NCBI GenBank assembly: GCA_907163375.1
Contig: CAJQUW010008706.1
Coordinates: forward strand, 620,001 to 684,000
Source: Prostheceraeus crozeri
Taxonomy: Eukaryota; Platyhelminthes; Polycladida; Euryleptidae
Direction of reading: 5' to 3'
DNA: 64,000 nucleotides
Part shown: positions 25,501 through 40,500 of the stretch, one piece after another
Position numbering within the stretch: position 1 is the first letter of the stretch
How the letters are laid out: each line of letters begins with the position of its first letter
Notes under the pieces: model-generated
Database searches by the model: none
What the model saw: only the letters and a program-made list of their open reading frames with translations
Told to the model about the DNA's origin: nothing
Translations under genes and position numbers: made by a program

Positions 25501-28500
25501 TGGTTCATGATTTATATACTACGTTTCATGGCCTTTCAAATCGTATATTATTTATTTTCTTGTGATCTGCTTTTCTGCTGATACGAGCACTTGAAATTGT
25601 TTACCCATATTACAACTTTTTAAATCAATTTTAAGTACTTTTTTAATTTTTTTATTCCTAGTCTACTATTTATTTATTTTATTTTACTATTTAAGTTTTT
25701 TTTCATTTGATTTCGAAAAACATTTCATGTCCAAAAAAACTTTATTATAAGTGACAGGTATGCAGTAACGCAAAATTAACTCACAAGAACTGTTCAAAGT
25801 GACCACCACCATTCTCAGAGCACAACTCGCATCGACGCAAGAATGACCTGTACGAAGATCGCATCATCTCGATCTCCACGCTATCGAGTAAGCTCGTAAG
25901 TCTTTCTTGTAAAGCTTCAAGAGTACGAGGACGTGGATCTCTGTATAGTTTGTCACGAATATAGTACTTCTTCCGCGTAGATGAAGGCGTTGTGAAGGTT
26001 CACAGATCCATTCAAGGCGAACGTTGCTTCATCGGAGAAAACTATATTTCCAACGAAATTACTGTCGCGCTGTTGATGTTGAAGGATAAGGTTAGAAAAC
26101 TTGATTCTTTGAACTTTATCGTCGTCCGAGATCTCTTGCATGCGGGTAAACTTCCAAGCTCTCAAACCTTCATCTTTCAACACTCTGTTCACCGACGATT
26201 GTGAAACGCTGCAGAGCTGAGCTGCCTTTCGTTGCGAAAGTGTTGGATCATCACCATAGGCCTCGACTATTTCGTCTCGTTTGTCGTCGGAAAGCCGTCG
26301 ATCTGAATGGTCACCGACTCTTGCATTTTTGGTGACAGATAGCGAGGTTTTAAAACGCTTTGCCCACCCAATTAAGGTTGTGTGCGGTGGAGCTTCTTTC
26401 TTAAAATCTATACGAAATCGTCGCCTTGCATCTTCAGGATATGAAGAGATGGTATAGGCCACGGCCGTCGCAATTTCTTCATTCGTGAAGCCAGGATAGT
26501 TCATTGCTGTCAAGTGTTGATAGTGAATAAATTTCAGCCAGTTTAATACCGTCTACACTGAAAAGTCAATCTCAATTAACTTTGCATGGTGTCGCTCAAA
26601 GCAAGCAATTATTAGATATCTATGCTGAATGCGGCTGATGATATTGATTGTTGCGATGTTCTTGTCATAGATATTGATTTAAAAAGTTGTAATATGGGTA
26701 AACAATTTCAATTGCTCGTATCAGCAGAAATGCAGATCACAAGAAAATAAATAATATACGATTTGAAAGGCCATGAAACGTAGTATATAAATCATGAACC
26801 ATCACTACAACCAGACATGTGATACAGCTGTAGTCCTTACTTGAAAAGTGACGGGAAGATCAGAATCACCCTGTATGTGCCTGCAAAAGCGTTCATATAT
26901 TAATATAGCTGCACACAGCATATGTTTGCAGTACATGAACAACTTAACTTCGTGTATTTAGTGAGATTCCAAGAGCATTGATAATAGCATACTTTCCACG
27001 CATTTTTGGCTTATACATGGTATTTTCGATCCTATAAATGTAGACAAAGCATTGGTACCTGTCCTCATGAACTTTATGTGTCGAAAAAAATTTTAGAAGT
27101 ATGAAGTTCGCGAAATTTACGATTTTCGGATACGAAACATGATGAAAGTTCCGCGAAAAACCATTGGCCTAGAGTAGAATTCACAAAATCACTCGAGGAT
27201 GCGCGAGGTTGGTTTATATAAACACCATCAGAAATTCTAAATAATTTCAACATAATGACATAAATGTTTATTCTCTATCGAATAAATTATTTGTAAATTA
27301 GTTCAGTACGGTTGTTTACACTTAAATTCACAACAGACACACTTAGGTAAATTGTACTAGTCACCTTCAGTGTAAAGGAGTTCTGGAACTTCATCAGGCT
27401 TCTTAATCTGGCACAATAAGCCTTCATTACGTCAGTGCAGCAGAAAAGACCAATCTTTTGAAAATTCCATTGTAGATTTTTGGACGTGAATAGTCTCAAC
27501 AAGTTCTCTTTCAAAAAGTAGGATTGGCAGCATGTGTGTGGGCTCGTCAGTCTCAAGGTCACGTCATCAGACAGTAGCGTGAGACATTCACCCCGCACAC
27601 TGACTTGGAATAATTCCATCAAGTCCACTCATTCAAGGTGAACTAGTGGCAGTTTCCTCTTTCTCGTCAGACTGAACAATGCGCTTTCACAAATACGTGA
27701 ACGAGATTAATAATGAGAAAATTATTTAATTAATCTAATCATGCAAGTGCGTTATTTCTTCGGAGAAGTTTGCTTCTATCGATAGTTGGAAATTTAGACA
27801 TGATTTAGACAAGTTTTTAATTTGACAAGTTCTCGACTTGTATTTTCGAAATTTTCACAATTTTTCATAAAATTATTGGCTGCCAGATCGACTCGCATTT
27901 TTTGAGACGACGTTCCTCAGAGCGCCCGAATAAATAGCCAAATTGAATTTTCTTCTAATTTTTTAGGCTCTAATGGTACCATTCCCGACCTCGAACGACG
28001 CCTAGAACGTCCGAAAATTGCAGTTGAAAAATTTAATGGAAAAACTCTAATTTTTGAATGATGCGCTCGACAATAATGGGTTAATATAGATTTCCTTCTC
28101 CGTCACTGTAATATCTTTTGTCTTTTCTTCTAGCGCCAGATATCTTGAAATCACAAATTCGGGCTTGTCAAAAATTCTCTAACATCGTCATGACAAAGTC
28201 CCACTTTAACTCCAAAAAATGACAAAGTGATGCCTTTCATGTATTTTTAGGTATTAGCAACAATTAGGCTTCGGAAGAATATGTTTTTAACCTAAGACCT
28301 GGATTTTAACGTAAAGCGGAGCTTTTGGATCGGACGGATCACCTTTGTCAACATAGCTTCAAGCAATATAGATATCGAGCAATGTCTTCTTAGTAAAGAA
28401 GACTGGGCAGCCACTTTCAAGTAATTACAAGCTCTTGTGACAACCAGCGTATTTCTGCGATTTCTTGTGCGACAACAGACAAATTTCTGAAAACACATTG

Positions 28501-31500
28501 GACGTGTCTGCATATCCGTGAAGCAATATCAAGGAAACTAGGACCAATTTCATCAAATCGTAGCATCTCCCTTTGACGAAGTTGTTGTGTCTACCAAACC
28601 TGCTTCAGAACGTGACCCGTGAAGACTGAAAATGTCAATTGACTAGAAAGGAACGAAAGCGAAATGACCAGCTGGATCTGTTCCACCAAGTTAAACCAAC
28701 GAAAATTGATGGCCGAGCTGAAGCGAGCGCTGAGTATCGTGCATCTGAATAGTGTACTGCGATCAAATTGTCTGCGATGTTTTGGCTACTTGGAGCTTAC
28801 GCCTGGCGGGACGGCCCCAGATCATGAGCCACGATATACCTGGTCCGAGCATACGAGAATTGCTCTAATTTGTGAAAGATAAGTTTTCTGTACATTTGAC
28901 TGGGTTTGTATATTGGCATATAAATTACAATTTAAATCATAAAGAGTATGCATGCATAGTGAATTGACAAAGCTTGACATCAAATCGTATTTGAAGCTTC
29001 GGGCATCTAACAATTCAATTTTCTGGCGTGATGTCCAGAATACGGGCGTTCGGACCACAATCGGAGCACTGATTAATAAACATGATTTATTACCTTAAAT
29101 CCGATGTTCTTAATGTAATTTTGTAAAGGCAAATATGCTTCATGGAATTAATGTGCCGTACAGAAAGCATTGGTATGAATCATACTATGAAACATACTAT
29201 GGACATGTAACGCTCTGTCGGGACATACCCTGGCATACGTATGATTCATACTATGACTTAACATAGTATGAAACTTAGCATGAAGCATACCCTAAATCAT
29301 ACTGAGCAAAATCATACTATGAAACATACCATGAAAAATCATATACGTATTCATACCAGACACACTGTGAAAACGTAGTATGAATCATAGTATGGAACAG
29401 ACGTATGAAACATACTATGAACATGTAACGCTCTGTCGGGCCATACCCTAACATACGTACGATTCATACTATGACTTTACATAGTATGAATCATATTATG
29501 AAAATAGTATGCATACTCATATGGCACACGCTGTGAAAACATGATGTGAAACATAGTATGGAACAGACACACGAAACATAGAATGAGACGTACTAAGAGC
29601 ATGTAACGCGTTGTCGTGCCATACGCATGAATCATACAAAGAAACATACCATGAAAATAGGTACGTATACTCATCCTAAACACACGTGAGTTTTCAGAGT
29701 ATGTTCCTGACATAAAAATGCAACATATATGCATACAGCAGTAATATCGTACGAAGGAATATCATACATAAGCACATATGTTTTGATGTTGTACATATAT
29801 TCTATAACAGCATGAATTCATTATTATATGCACCACTTATCATATGAATAATAACATGCACTCTGTATTCAATATGTCGTATTTTAATCTGAAAGGGAAC
29901 AAAGTCAAAAGCACCTTGTCTCTCCGGTAACATGTCAAATGTAGCAAGTCAACTGATTTAGATAGAGAACATATCATGAGGGAGACAGCTATTAGCATCA
30001 TTTTAAGATCAAAATAATTACAATTTCTCATACGTTAAAATCACATTTATGGCATTCATTAGTTACAACACACGAACGACGTACCCATTTGATCAAAGAT
30101 AAACATTTTTGTATGATTTTTTAAAATCAAAGTTCGAGTGAAGAGGACGGTACCATAAACCCTTAAGCAGAAGATAAAAAAAGAAAGTGAAGCAACTCGT
30201 TAGCATTCAGTAGCATAAACAATCTTAAAAGAATCCGTTACCGTTACCTGTAATGCAAGCAGCTAATAATAATGCTCCCACGTCAAGACAGTGTGAAGTT
30301 TATTGTTTTGACGTTCATACAAGTTCATTTATGCTTTCAATGGAAATAAACTAATGCTTATTATTAGAGAAGTGAAAGGAACCAGGAGCCTTCTGAGTTA
30401 GACTGGACAACCTGATGGGCATGATGGAAAACTTCAGATACAATGACACACTACTAAAAGAATTATACACGTTTATGATAAGGTGGCAGTTTCTCAAGCA
30501 ATAATAGGAAAGATAAATAATCAAAATAAATATCAACAATATTTTTCGAAACTAATTGAATTAGCTTTTATTACTTTCATGAATCATGTTTGATAGAATT
30601 TATTATCTTAAATGTGTTGGTGTTCAAAATAGCGCTTAATCAATGGCAACTCAAGGAAATTATATTAGTAACACTTTCATATTTAACTTTTAGATTACTC
30701 AAAAATAGACTTTCAAATTTTTACTGACATTGTAGAGATCCACAATACACATGAGACTTTTCAAAAGTAAACTCTTTGAATAACTAATTCTTTGAGCAAA
30801 AGAAAGCTACAAGACACGTTATTATTTCGTTTAAACAAGAATAATACCTGCTCTAGTTATATGCATGGTAATCGTTAATCAAATTCTTGTGATATCATCA
30901 TGTTATGTAAAAAAAATGCATGTAGGTCATGCAATTATGAGATGAGAAGGATCCAACTCGATGAATTCTTGGTTAGACTAAATATACATAAATGAATCAT
31001 TTATACATTGAAAATAAAACAAAATCGATGTGTTGGGCATTATCAGTAGGTTTTCACTATCATTTTCAAAACACGTTGAAATATTGTGGAGATACTGTGG
31101 AAGCTCCATAAATATCAATATTGCATTAATAATCATAGAAAAACAATGAGTAATATTTCAGAATTGCATGCATTAAGTACCATACGTGTTTGATAAAATC
31201 GTCTCAGATGAAATTTTCAGCTTGTAGCAAAGACGTTTTGCATAAAGTATCTGAAAAGCATGAACAATATATACATATATATGAAAGAATTTCATTATCA
31301 CAAGAATCAGAACTATTGACGAATTCGTTATCTGCAAATAATGTCATTATATGCTAGCAAAATAGTTATTTAATACTAGACAAAGATAATTAAATGAAAA
31401 ATAATTTTTTCCAATGACCTGAGATAAAAATGGGTACGTCATTCATCAGGAAGTTGAACAGCAACATTATGAACATTATGAAACATATTCAACGAAAGTT

Positions 31501-34500
31501 ATATTTGATATCACTCATTAATTCTGTATAGATAATGACTGATAATCACCAGCATCATTCAGCATGGGTACAAAATTCGGGTTACGCATCAAACATCATA
31601 GTAGAAAAAATGGTCGCTACCCAACATAGATTACTCCTGCACAATAACATGTAGTATGTGTGCAATGTGCATACGGTATGAATTTAAATAATCAATTATG
31701 ACTATGTTTCACAGTATGTTAATACATACGTATGCGAAATTCATACTTATGCCAGTGTTCCTACTGGTTAACTTGAAAATTTTCGGGCATTGAGTTTTCC
31801 CGCAAAAATTCGGGCATTTTTCGGGCATGACTACGATTTATCTTTATTAAACAAAGGGACTAACATAGGTCTATGTTCGCGAACATAACGCACATATTTT
31901 ATCGATCTGGTCACCTTAAATATACTGCCAAATCTTTATTGTTCGACATAGTAGGCCTACACTTCATACTTTCTGATGATAATAGTTTCCTGCGGTAGTT
32001 TTCGTTGCGGTAGGCCACGTTGGTTTCAATCATATAAAATAACTTACATGTATTATTCAGGGTAGTGCTCCAACTATGTATTCTTTAAATACATGTACGT
32101 CAATATACGAGTACATACATCCTGATATTCGATGTATCCTTATATTATTAAGTGTTTGGGAATATAATTTACATAGCATAGGCAAAAACTATATATGAAA
32201 AATCATAATTTACTTCGACACGACCACTATTTTAAAAACTACTTCCAAGATGAGTAAATCCGTCTTATCTGTAATACTCCGTCAGAGGTATCATCGTATC
32301 TGTAATAATTGGAAATTCATTAATTACCAATATAATTCATCAATTCGCTGAGAATAATTTCATGGGTATAATTAACATGAACAATTTATAGGCCTACATA
32401 GCAAATTTTCAACTCTCATTTACTACAATCAAGTGTTAACATATCAAAATTCCAGGACTTTTCCAGAAGTGTGAAATTTAAGGAGTTTCCAGGGTCCTTA
32501 AAATTTATTTTAAGATTTCAGGAGTTTTCCAGGAAATTGAGGAGCGCAGGAACCCTGAATAAAACAAACTGGAGAAAAATTGATAAATTTATGGCCATCT
32601 CTTTAGAGCCTCGACATATGGACATGATACATAATCAATAGTTGCAGAAGATTTTCTGTCGCATCCCTCAAAGGCTCTGCAATTTCACCTTTCAGAGGCG
32701 TTCCTGAACTGTACATATGATAGGGGCCTATGTTTTCGTTATATATCGACATTATATACGTAATAGGAATTTAGATCAAAATTCGGGCATTCGGGCGTCA
32801 TGATTTTGGATTCGGGCATTCGGGCGAGACTAGGAACACTGACTTATGCATACATATGCGTAATACATTTTTATTCATAGTATGTTTCATAGAATATCAA
32901 GACATACGTATGCGCTATTCATATTTATGCATACTATGTTTCATAGTATGTTAACACATACGTATGCGCTATTCATATTTATGCATACTATGTTTCATAG
33001 TATGTTAATACATACGTATGCGCTATTCATATTTATGCATACTATGTTTCATAGTATATTTATACACACGTATGCATTATTCATACTTGTACATACTATG
33101 TTTCATAGTATGTTATTACATACGTATGCGTTGTCATACTATTTTTCATACTTTTTCATACTATGATTCATACGGACTTATTTCTGTACGGGGTATTTTA
33201 CAAAATAAAGCGTGCTAAAATTAAAAAAAAAATACATCCAAGTTCTCAAGTTGAACTTGCAATGATGAATTTTGACCTGTGCATATTTCCGAATGATTAT
33301 TTTTTGTTTAAAATATGAAAAATAAGCCCAATCTTAAGTACTCACGGACTATCCATCACATCGTTGATATCGCGTGTCAGTCATTCATATTTACTCTATG
33401 CTTTTATATATGTAATACTTATATTTAGATCTAGATATCCTTTTACGTTAACTCTCCAGCTTTGATAAACCAAACTGCTTCATGAGAACATCGTGCAGTG
33501 AAGATTAAAAGACGAAACGTTCAAGTGAAATGTGGATCTGATAAGGGAAAATTGTAATTCGAATGAACATGATTGCATGCACGTTTGAATTTTGCTTCAT
33601 CATTATATTTATTAAATTAAAATACTGGGTTAGGCATGTTGAGGGAAGCTTGAACGAATTTTTCCAAACCAATAACGCTTCAAAGCGACAATCTCTCATT
33701 GTTTATATTTGTAAAAAGTTTCGGCTTAACAACGAAACCGTTCAATCGACCATAGTGAACAAAATGCAAATATCGTCCGATGTATAAAGTATTTGTCCCA
33801 GTTAATATAAAACTATCCTCCTGCCATTTCCTTGATACAAAGCAGTAGCCGCATCAACCATCTTGTATGTCTAGGAATCATAACTTGCAGGTTTACACAA
33901 TCATAAGTAAAAATTGGCAATGATCTGACGAAATTTAATTTTCATTCAATTAGAAGAATCTCCCTGGAAATTCCAATGTATGACTTTATCCCATTTTATT
34001 GAAGTAATATTCTAATTAAGAAATGTTCATACTTGGAGAATGAATGTGACGCTTCAAATAGGGTTCCCATGTATAGCAACATGAAGCTACACTGAAGCAC
34101 TTGCTTTCACTATATTAGTAGACTACTGATAATTCAGGAAAATGTTTCTTTTACATTCTACATGCAATCAGAACCTATGATAATCATGAATGGGCACTTC
34201 AAGAGCATGCCTTTACCTAACAATTCGGTTTCGAACAGCAAATTCATTATTGTAAAGTTTAAAATAAAAGCATGCACGATCAGTTGATGAGCATTCTGAA
34301 AACGAACGCATGAGATTCTAAGGGCAACATTTTCAATTCAAAATGACTACAGTTCTAACTAAACATCAATACAATTGCAATTGAGCGAATAATCAAATAT
34401 TCTAGAGAACAATAAAAAAAATCTACAAATCTACTCACCACTGTGCATGCATGAAGTGAGGGATCTTTCAACGACAATTTCGGTGTCACTGATGTCTCTG

Positions 34501-37500
34501 AAGTCTTCGGACTTCCAGGAACAGAGTCAAATGGCAAAGGTTGGTCCAAAGTTGTCCCTAATGATGGTAAGGCCAATTTGCAAACCTGCGGAAAAATCGA
34601 AATTTTCGATGTCATACATCACACTCAGCGATTTCCTATATGCATCATATGCATATTTCACATATGCATCATCAGTAGTATGTAAACCTATATAAATTGC
34701 ACTAGCATAATAAAAAGCGTCGAAGCCATTTCACTCACTCTCTGAGTGCCTGAGTAGAGGTAAATCGTTTGACGTGGGTCAAGCAACACAATCAGTCGTT
34801 GTCCTGTCAAGTAAACAGCCTCTTGTGCAGGAATTGATTGAACAGGACCAAACGCGAGTTCTTGCATCCTTCCATCAGCGCCGCCGATGGGTTCCAATTT
34901 GACGCATGCCAATCGCTGAGCGTGAGGAACCAGGAAACAGAGATGTCGAGTTCGAACGTAATCTTCACTGATAAATCCGATTACTTTATGCTGTCTTTGC
35001 ATTCCTTGAATTGGTGGATTCGCAACAGTCTGTGATAAAAAGTAAACATTGACAACAAGCGAATTCCATGAGACTAGAGAATTTTTTAATTGACTTCACA
35101 ATGACCTCCATGCATTGATAAAAAAACCTTTTACTCTGATTATATATTTCTTCAAATAGACATCGAAAGGGTGCTTTAATGTGCTGGTTTATTCGAAGAA
35201 GTGTCTATTATAAACGTGGATACAGTGCTTCTTACCAAAGCCAAGTTAATTGGCAATTTGCAGTTTCAGGCTAAAAAAATGGATGTGATCTTTATAGGCT
35301 TCGACTTTATTTGATTCAATAATTTGAATCTATTGCCTCCATTACCATCAATGTGCTATGATCATATCATTGATATCTTGCACTATCTGAACTATGGCTC
35401 ACAATCTTTATTCTGGATATATTTTCCTACATCCCATAGTTTACGCTATGCAACATCAGTTCATTTAGAAAAATTGCCTAGATTGTTTGTAAATTTCGTC
35501 TAACTTCTTCGGACGAAGATTGAGACAGTTCTGATCTACAATTGAAAGCAGTTGGAGAAAACTGTTTTCATAACATGTAATAATTTAAGGACATGACGCA
35601 CTAACTTCACGTTGATGGTGAAGTAGAAGAAGTGAAGTCTCGTACATGCAAATGGCTAAATTTTGCATGATTATCTTCAAACAACCTGTGTTAGAAACCT
35701 TCATGATCAATCTAGAGAGAGGGAATAGCGTTTTATAAACCACTTACTACAGATGCGGCGCCTATGCAAGAGTATATTTACTTACTACCCATTTGAAGGG
35801 TGTGTTTGAGGGCGGGCTCCATGCGAATACAGAACTGTTATTTATCCAAATAATGGCATTGAATACAAAACTTATGAATATTTAGTATGAGCCCGTGTCT
35901 TATCGCATATATTTATATTATCAAGTAAATTTTTTACATTGATTCACTATAATTCAATTGCTTATTGCCAAGTGAACTTTTATAGCAACCTGTCGTTATT
36001 GCCCCGAGTGAACGCAACAATGAGTCAGTTTCATGACTACTTAAAGTCATTTTCTGTGTGCATGTGGAAATGCAAAGGCTAGCAGTGCATAGAAGACATA
36101 AAATTCGAAAAAGATATAAAATTCAAATATCATTAGAAAATCCCCATATCACTTCGGGCTGCAGGTCTTTACCATGTCCGGTGTAGCCTATATTCTGTAA
36201 ATAGTCTATGGTCTAGATATTCAGTAAATTTTCCTAAATATGGTTGCTAAAATCAAACATTTGGTATCGGTGAACGCTACATTCATCCTTGTTATTGATC
36301 GAAATATGCAAATTATCAATAATAATGGCTTCTCGGAACGTCAGATTAACGACATGACGGTCATTATCCTATTTATGACAATAGGAAATAGTCAGACATT
36401 AAAGATATTACCACACATTTCAGGGAATCAGATGTCTTGATATCCAATTTGCAAACATTTATCCAACGAACTTACATACAAGCTGTCCCTCTTTACTACC
36501 AATCTATATCTATTGTAGGTGGTAGGATACTTCAGTTGGTTGAGGGCCGCAGCACGTCGGTACAGAAGGTAGGTACCACCGCTCTGACTAGAGATTGCCA
36601 ACCCCAACCTTGTCGGAGTTGCGAGTGTGTGAAGGCTGCCCACCCTTAGCTTGCTAGATTGGCTCTTTGTCTTGGGCAGGGATGAATAAAAAAAGAGGAA
36701 ATATGCTAGAATCATTAAGAAACTGATACATCTTGCTTGGTGCCCTTCTCAAGCGAAATATTTGCAGGAAACGTCCTAAAGAATGGCTATCTCACCTGAT
36801 TCCGCTTGGCCTCTGAGTCAGGTTCCACCCACACCAGTTGAAGACAAGCTTGTGGCAGAAGAGGCTCCGCATCTCCTTCACCTTCTTCCTCGTCCTGTGA
36901 CAGTTCAGTCTCACACTCGCTCATTCTCTGTTTGGGTGATGACAGTCGCGGCCCACCTGGTGATTGTGACAACTTGCTGAGATGTTGAGGTAACAGCGGT
37001 GATCGCGGTGAGTGAGTGAGGCGCGTGAGGGAGCGTGCGAAAGGAGAAAGCGGCGAGTTGGGCGCCCGTGATAGCCGGGCGGGGATAGAAGGGATGGGTG
37101 TGATTGGAATATTAGCAGCGGGGGCGCAGGGAAGAAGCAGCGGCGCGAATTCCGCTTCATGAGCTGGCCGGAGTCTCCACAGAGCATGAGTGTTGTCAGC
37201 AGAGGAGAGAAGCAGTGGACCGAGAGCAGGATCAGGACAGAGGAAGAGACATCGCTGAGACGAATCACATGCGAATTGCACACGACCATCAGCGGTGACA
37301 GAGGCGGGACTTGAGGATGGAGGGAAGCGTGTGAGGAGTGAGAGAGGAATGTGAGTGATGACCGGACTCGGCTCGTCCAGAGGGTGACCCAAGAAGAAAA
37401 CACACGGCAGATGAGCTCTGAAAATTAATGAAAAAATCACAAATCAGTGATCTCATTGTTAATCATCTAACAAAACTTATTACGTCCATGAGACAATTAT

Positions 37501-40500
37501 AAATAATCGAAAAGAAACATGGATATACATGTCAAATAGAACCGGCACCTAAAATGATCGATTAGCTTTTATTGTAAAACCACAGTCCATCGGCGTGTGT
37601 CTGCATAAAAGTTTAACAATAACTGTCAATAAATGTCATTGTTCAATGGTCGGACTATTACACTTATGCGTTTTACGTCCGTTTTCTCAGACTTCGTAGG
37701 GTTGGACGATTCTTCCCAACGCTGTGGATCGCAGAGCGCCAGCGTTGACGATCGTTGGCGTCATTTGGTTTGAGACCATTCTGTTTGAGATCAGCGGCAA
37801 CAGAGTCACTCCATGTCTTCCGAGGTCGACCTTTCCTTCTTCTTCCCTCTACCTTCCATGTCAACACTTGGCGGACGCAGTCTTTGGGCTCTTTTCGCAT
37901 CCCGTGACCAAACCATCTGAGTCGATTTCGTTCTATGACATCGGATATTGTTTCGATGTTAGGCCTCAGCCACACTGCGAGCTTTTCCAAGCGTTTCCGA
38001 GCAAAGCGTTTTGCAGCAAATATAGAGTCATCATTGCAGCAGCTGTAGACTGCCACACTGCAAGCAAAGCAAACGAAAGCGATTGAAACCTTGCGGACAT
38101 ACGCTTGCTCGCGTTTGCTCGGGACGCTCGTGTTTGCTTTGCTTTTAGTGTGGCTGAGGCCTTAAGCATATCCCTCAAGTCGTCACTTCGCTTTCCTAGC
38201 GACTGCTACTAATTAACTGCTCCCGGTGCTTCTATCAAACATCATAGAAAACTGCTGCTATTTAGAAGAAGATAAGAACGCTATTTTCATTGCTATGATG
38301 AACCTATGCTGTGGTTGCGATGGTCCACAGCACCGGCTCTCGTCGATGGAACTAACTCCAACCTTCCGGCGGGAGGCGGTGTACCGGTCACACGTTTGGC
38401 AATCTTGTTTGTTATCTTCAGCAAAGAACAAGATGCATGTCAGGTACGTTCTTACATGAATATTCATTTCATTGGATAACCACGGAATTCACCTCAGTAG
38501 GGACAGGGCTCCTGCAGCATTTACTAATACATTGTCAAGAGACAATATCACGTAGCTTACGAGCAAGTAACACCAAACGACCGGACTAGCCGGTGCTGAA
38601 TTCCAATCCGCCTCAAGTCGAAAGTGTAAGCATGGGCGCAGACAAGACATCATCTCTGTTAGAATGTTGAATTATATTGGTCCTATTAGCCGAAATCACT
38701 TCTCTTCCAGCAGCATATACTTCCAAAATATAGGATGATTGCTTCATGGAATAGGTGTCAATATACTTAACTGAGCACTTGAAGCAGTTAAATTTCAAGA
38801 TCTATTCTTATCAGTTAACCTCTTAAATGACTTGTCTATGTCATGAAAAGTAAATATGCAATAAATCACAAATATCAATCGATAATCCATTACAATAATT
38901 GGATTATCAATGTTATATTATTAATATAATATAATGCTATAATTATTACAAATACTTGATAACATTGATAGTTACTGTTATAATTTACATGATCAATTTA
39001 GCTGAACAAATAGAGACGACTATTTAATTGTGATCATGTTCGAAAAAATATTGAAGACGAGCCAACTTATAATCATTGATCATAGAGCAAGATGTTGACC
39101 GACAAACGGCTTCCTACAGATTGAAAAATCAAAATCACGCTATCCACATTACACAGTTAGCAATTGGCAGATTTGATGACATCGTCATTTGCTCTTGGTT
39201 CCTACAAGTGATCTTCCGATGCAATCGAAGTCAAGGAATTCATGAGGCTTCGGAGAGACAACTGTAAATGTCACAGTGCATTCAAGTATTCAGTTTCTTT
39301 ATGAAAATTGAGAGCGATCCGACTCATCCTACTCCTATGATTGGGGTACGGAAGATTTCCTCCAGTTGATAATAATATCTGATCAAAGCTGCAATTACTC
39401 GACTCGAAAGATGCATATTTTATAGGGAAAGCTGCACGATGCTTCGAATGACCACTGCATCCATTCTCAAGTGGCAAAATGACAAATTGAAGAAAATGTC
39501 GAGTATCTATCAACGCTGAACGGATGCTAGAATGCGTGAAGCGGTCAAGTGACCTAGATTGCACTGAAGAGCATGCAAATTCAGTATTTCTTTCATTACA
39601 ATTGAATAAAAATGCTCAAAAATGCGACGCTGTCAGACATATTTACATCAACCATATCACTATTTCTCTCCCATTCCACAGGTTGATTTCGATAAGCTGC
39701 ACGTACATGTACATCAAAAGAAAGCCTAGAAAATGCTTGTCATCCTTGTGAATACTTCCTTGTCTCAATTTGTCAGCTGTCAAGAAAATTCAGCAAAGGA
39801 TACTAGTTCATAATGGCTTATTTGAAAGCTGAGAATGCAAGCTCTCAAATCATGTGGAACGCTCTGATATGCGACACGATTGGAGGGCATTAGAATCCAT
39901 TTGATTTTGATATAATTTAGGTGGTCCGTATTCAGTTATCAACTCTTTGATGAAGATTGATCAGACAGAAATTCAATCGTTACAGGGTGACCCAGAATTA
40001 GCTACCTAATTTCATATTCATATTATTTGGAGCTTACTTAGCACGAAAGTCTTGAACTTTCGCACTTCTTGCAAACTCTAACCAAGAAATTTCACATTTT
40101 TGCGATAGGAATTAAGCACACAATTCAAAATACGGTGCGTTGTGCAAGAAAGCGACATTTGATAACGGAGAGAAGACACCTATAACGGCTTGTTTTTATC
40201 TGCAACATTAATCGATTGCTTATATACTGTCTCTACCTTTATTGAAACATCAGTCCAACTTACTTCACACAAGTCTGTCGAAAGAGACCTTGAATAAACT
40301 GACGTGATATTGATACTAAATGAGAAGCTATAATTTTCAGCATGAGTTGCTTTTGAAACTATACTTTTTAGCTACGAAGCTGTTATGGCGAAGTTTTTAA
40401 GTAAAAGTCTACATGACGATTTACTAGGACGGACTAAATAAGAACATGTTTATATATCAAAAGACAGATGCAAAATTTGAATAAGGAAAGACCAAAACTA

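Larger units (their letters stand above)
29156..33191. mobile_element. Large foldback-type element with CATACTATG arrays
   Basis: The left end (CCGTACAGAAA, then TATGAATCATACTATGAAA) is the complement of the right end (TTTCATACTATGATTCATA, then TTTCTGTACGG). Each end leads into an array rich in CATACTATG/CATAGTATG/CATACGTATG words. The left array (about 29180-29700) has a unit of roughly 175-220 bases marked by CATGTAACGCTCTGTCG (29204, 29424, 29599). The right array (about 32868-33180) has a 54-base unit. The centre is AT-rich and has no open frame of note. A hAT MITE (31753-32841) split the right arm. No target duplication was recognised. Confidence 0.6.

Noticed and set aside
27287-27628. 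113-residue minus-strand frame as the missing ANAPC1 exon
   Set aside because: The translation does not resemble the expected APC1 segment in any frame, and the frame lacks suitable phase-0 splice borders.
32882-33218. Frames with repeated HTYALFIFMHTMFHSM peptides
   Set aside because: The 54-base period of the tandem repeat keeps the frame open; this is repeat translation and not a gene.
33478-33540. Second hammerhead-like motif (GACGAAACGTTC after GTGAAG)
   Set aside because: The CTGATGA box is too degenerate and there is no neighbouring Penelope-like protein, so it cannot be supported.
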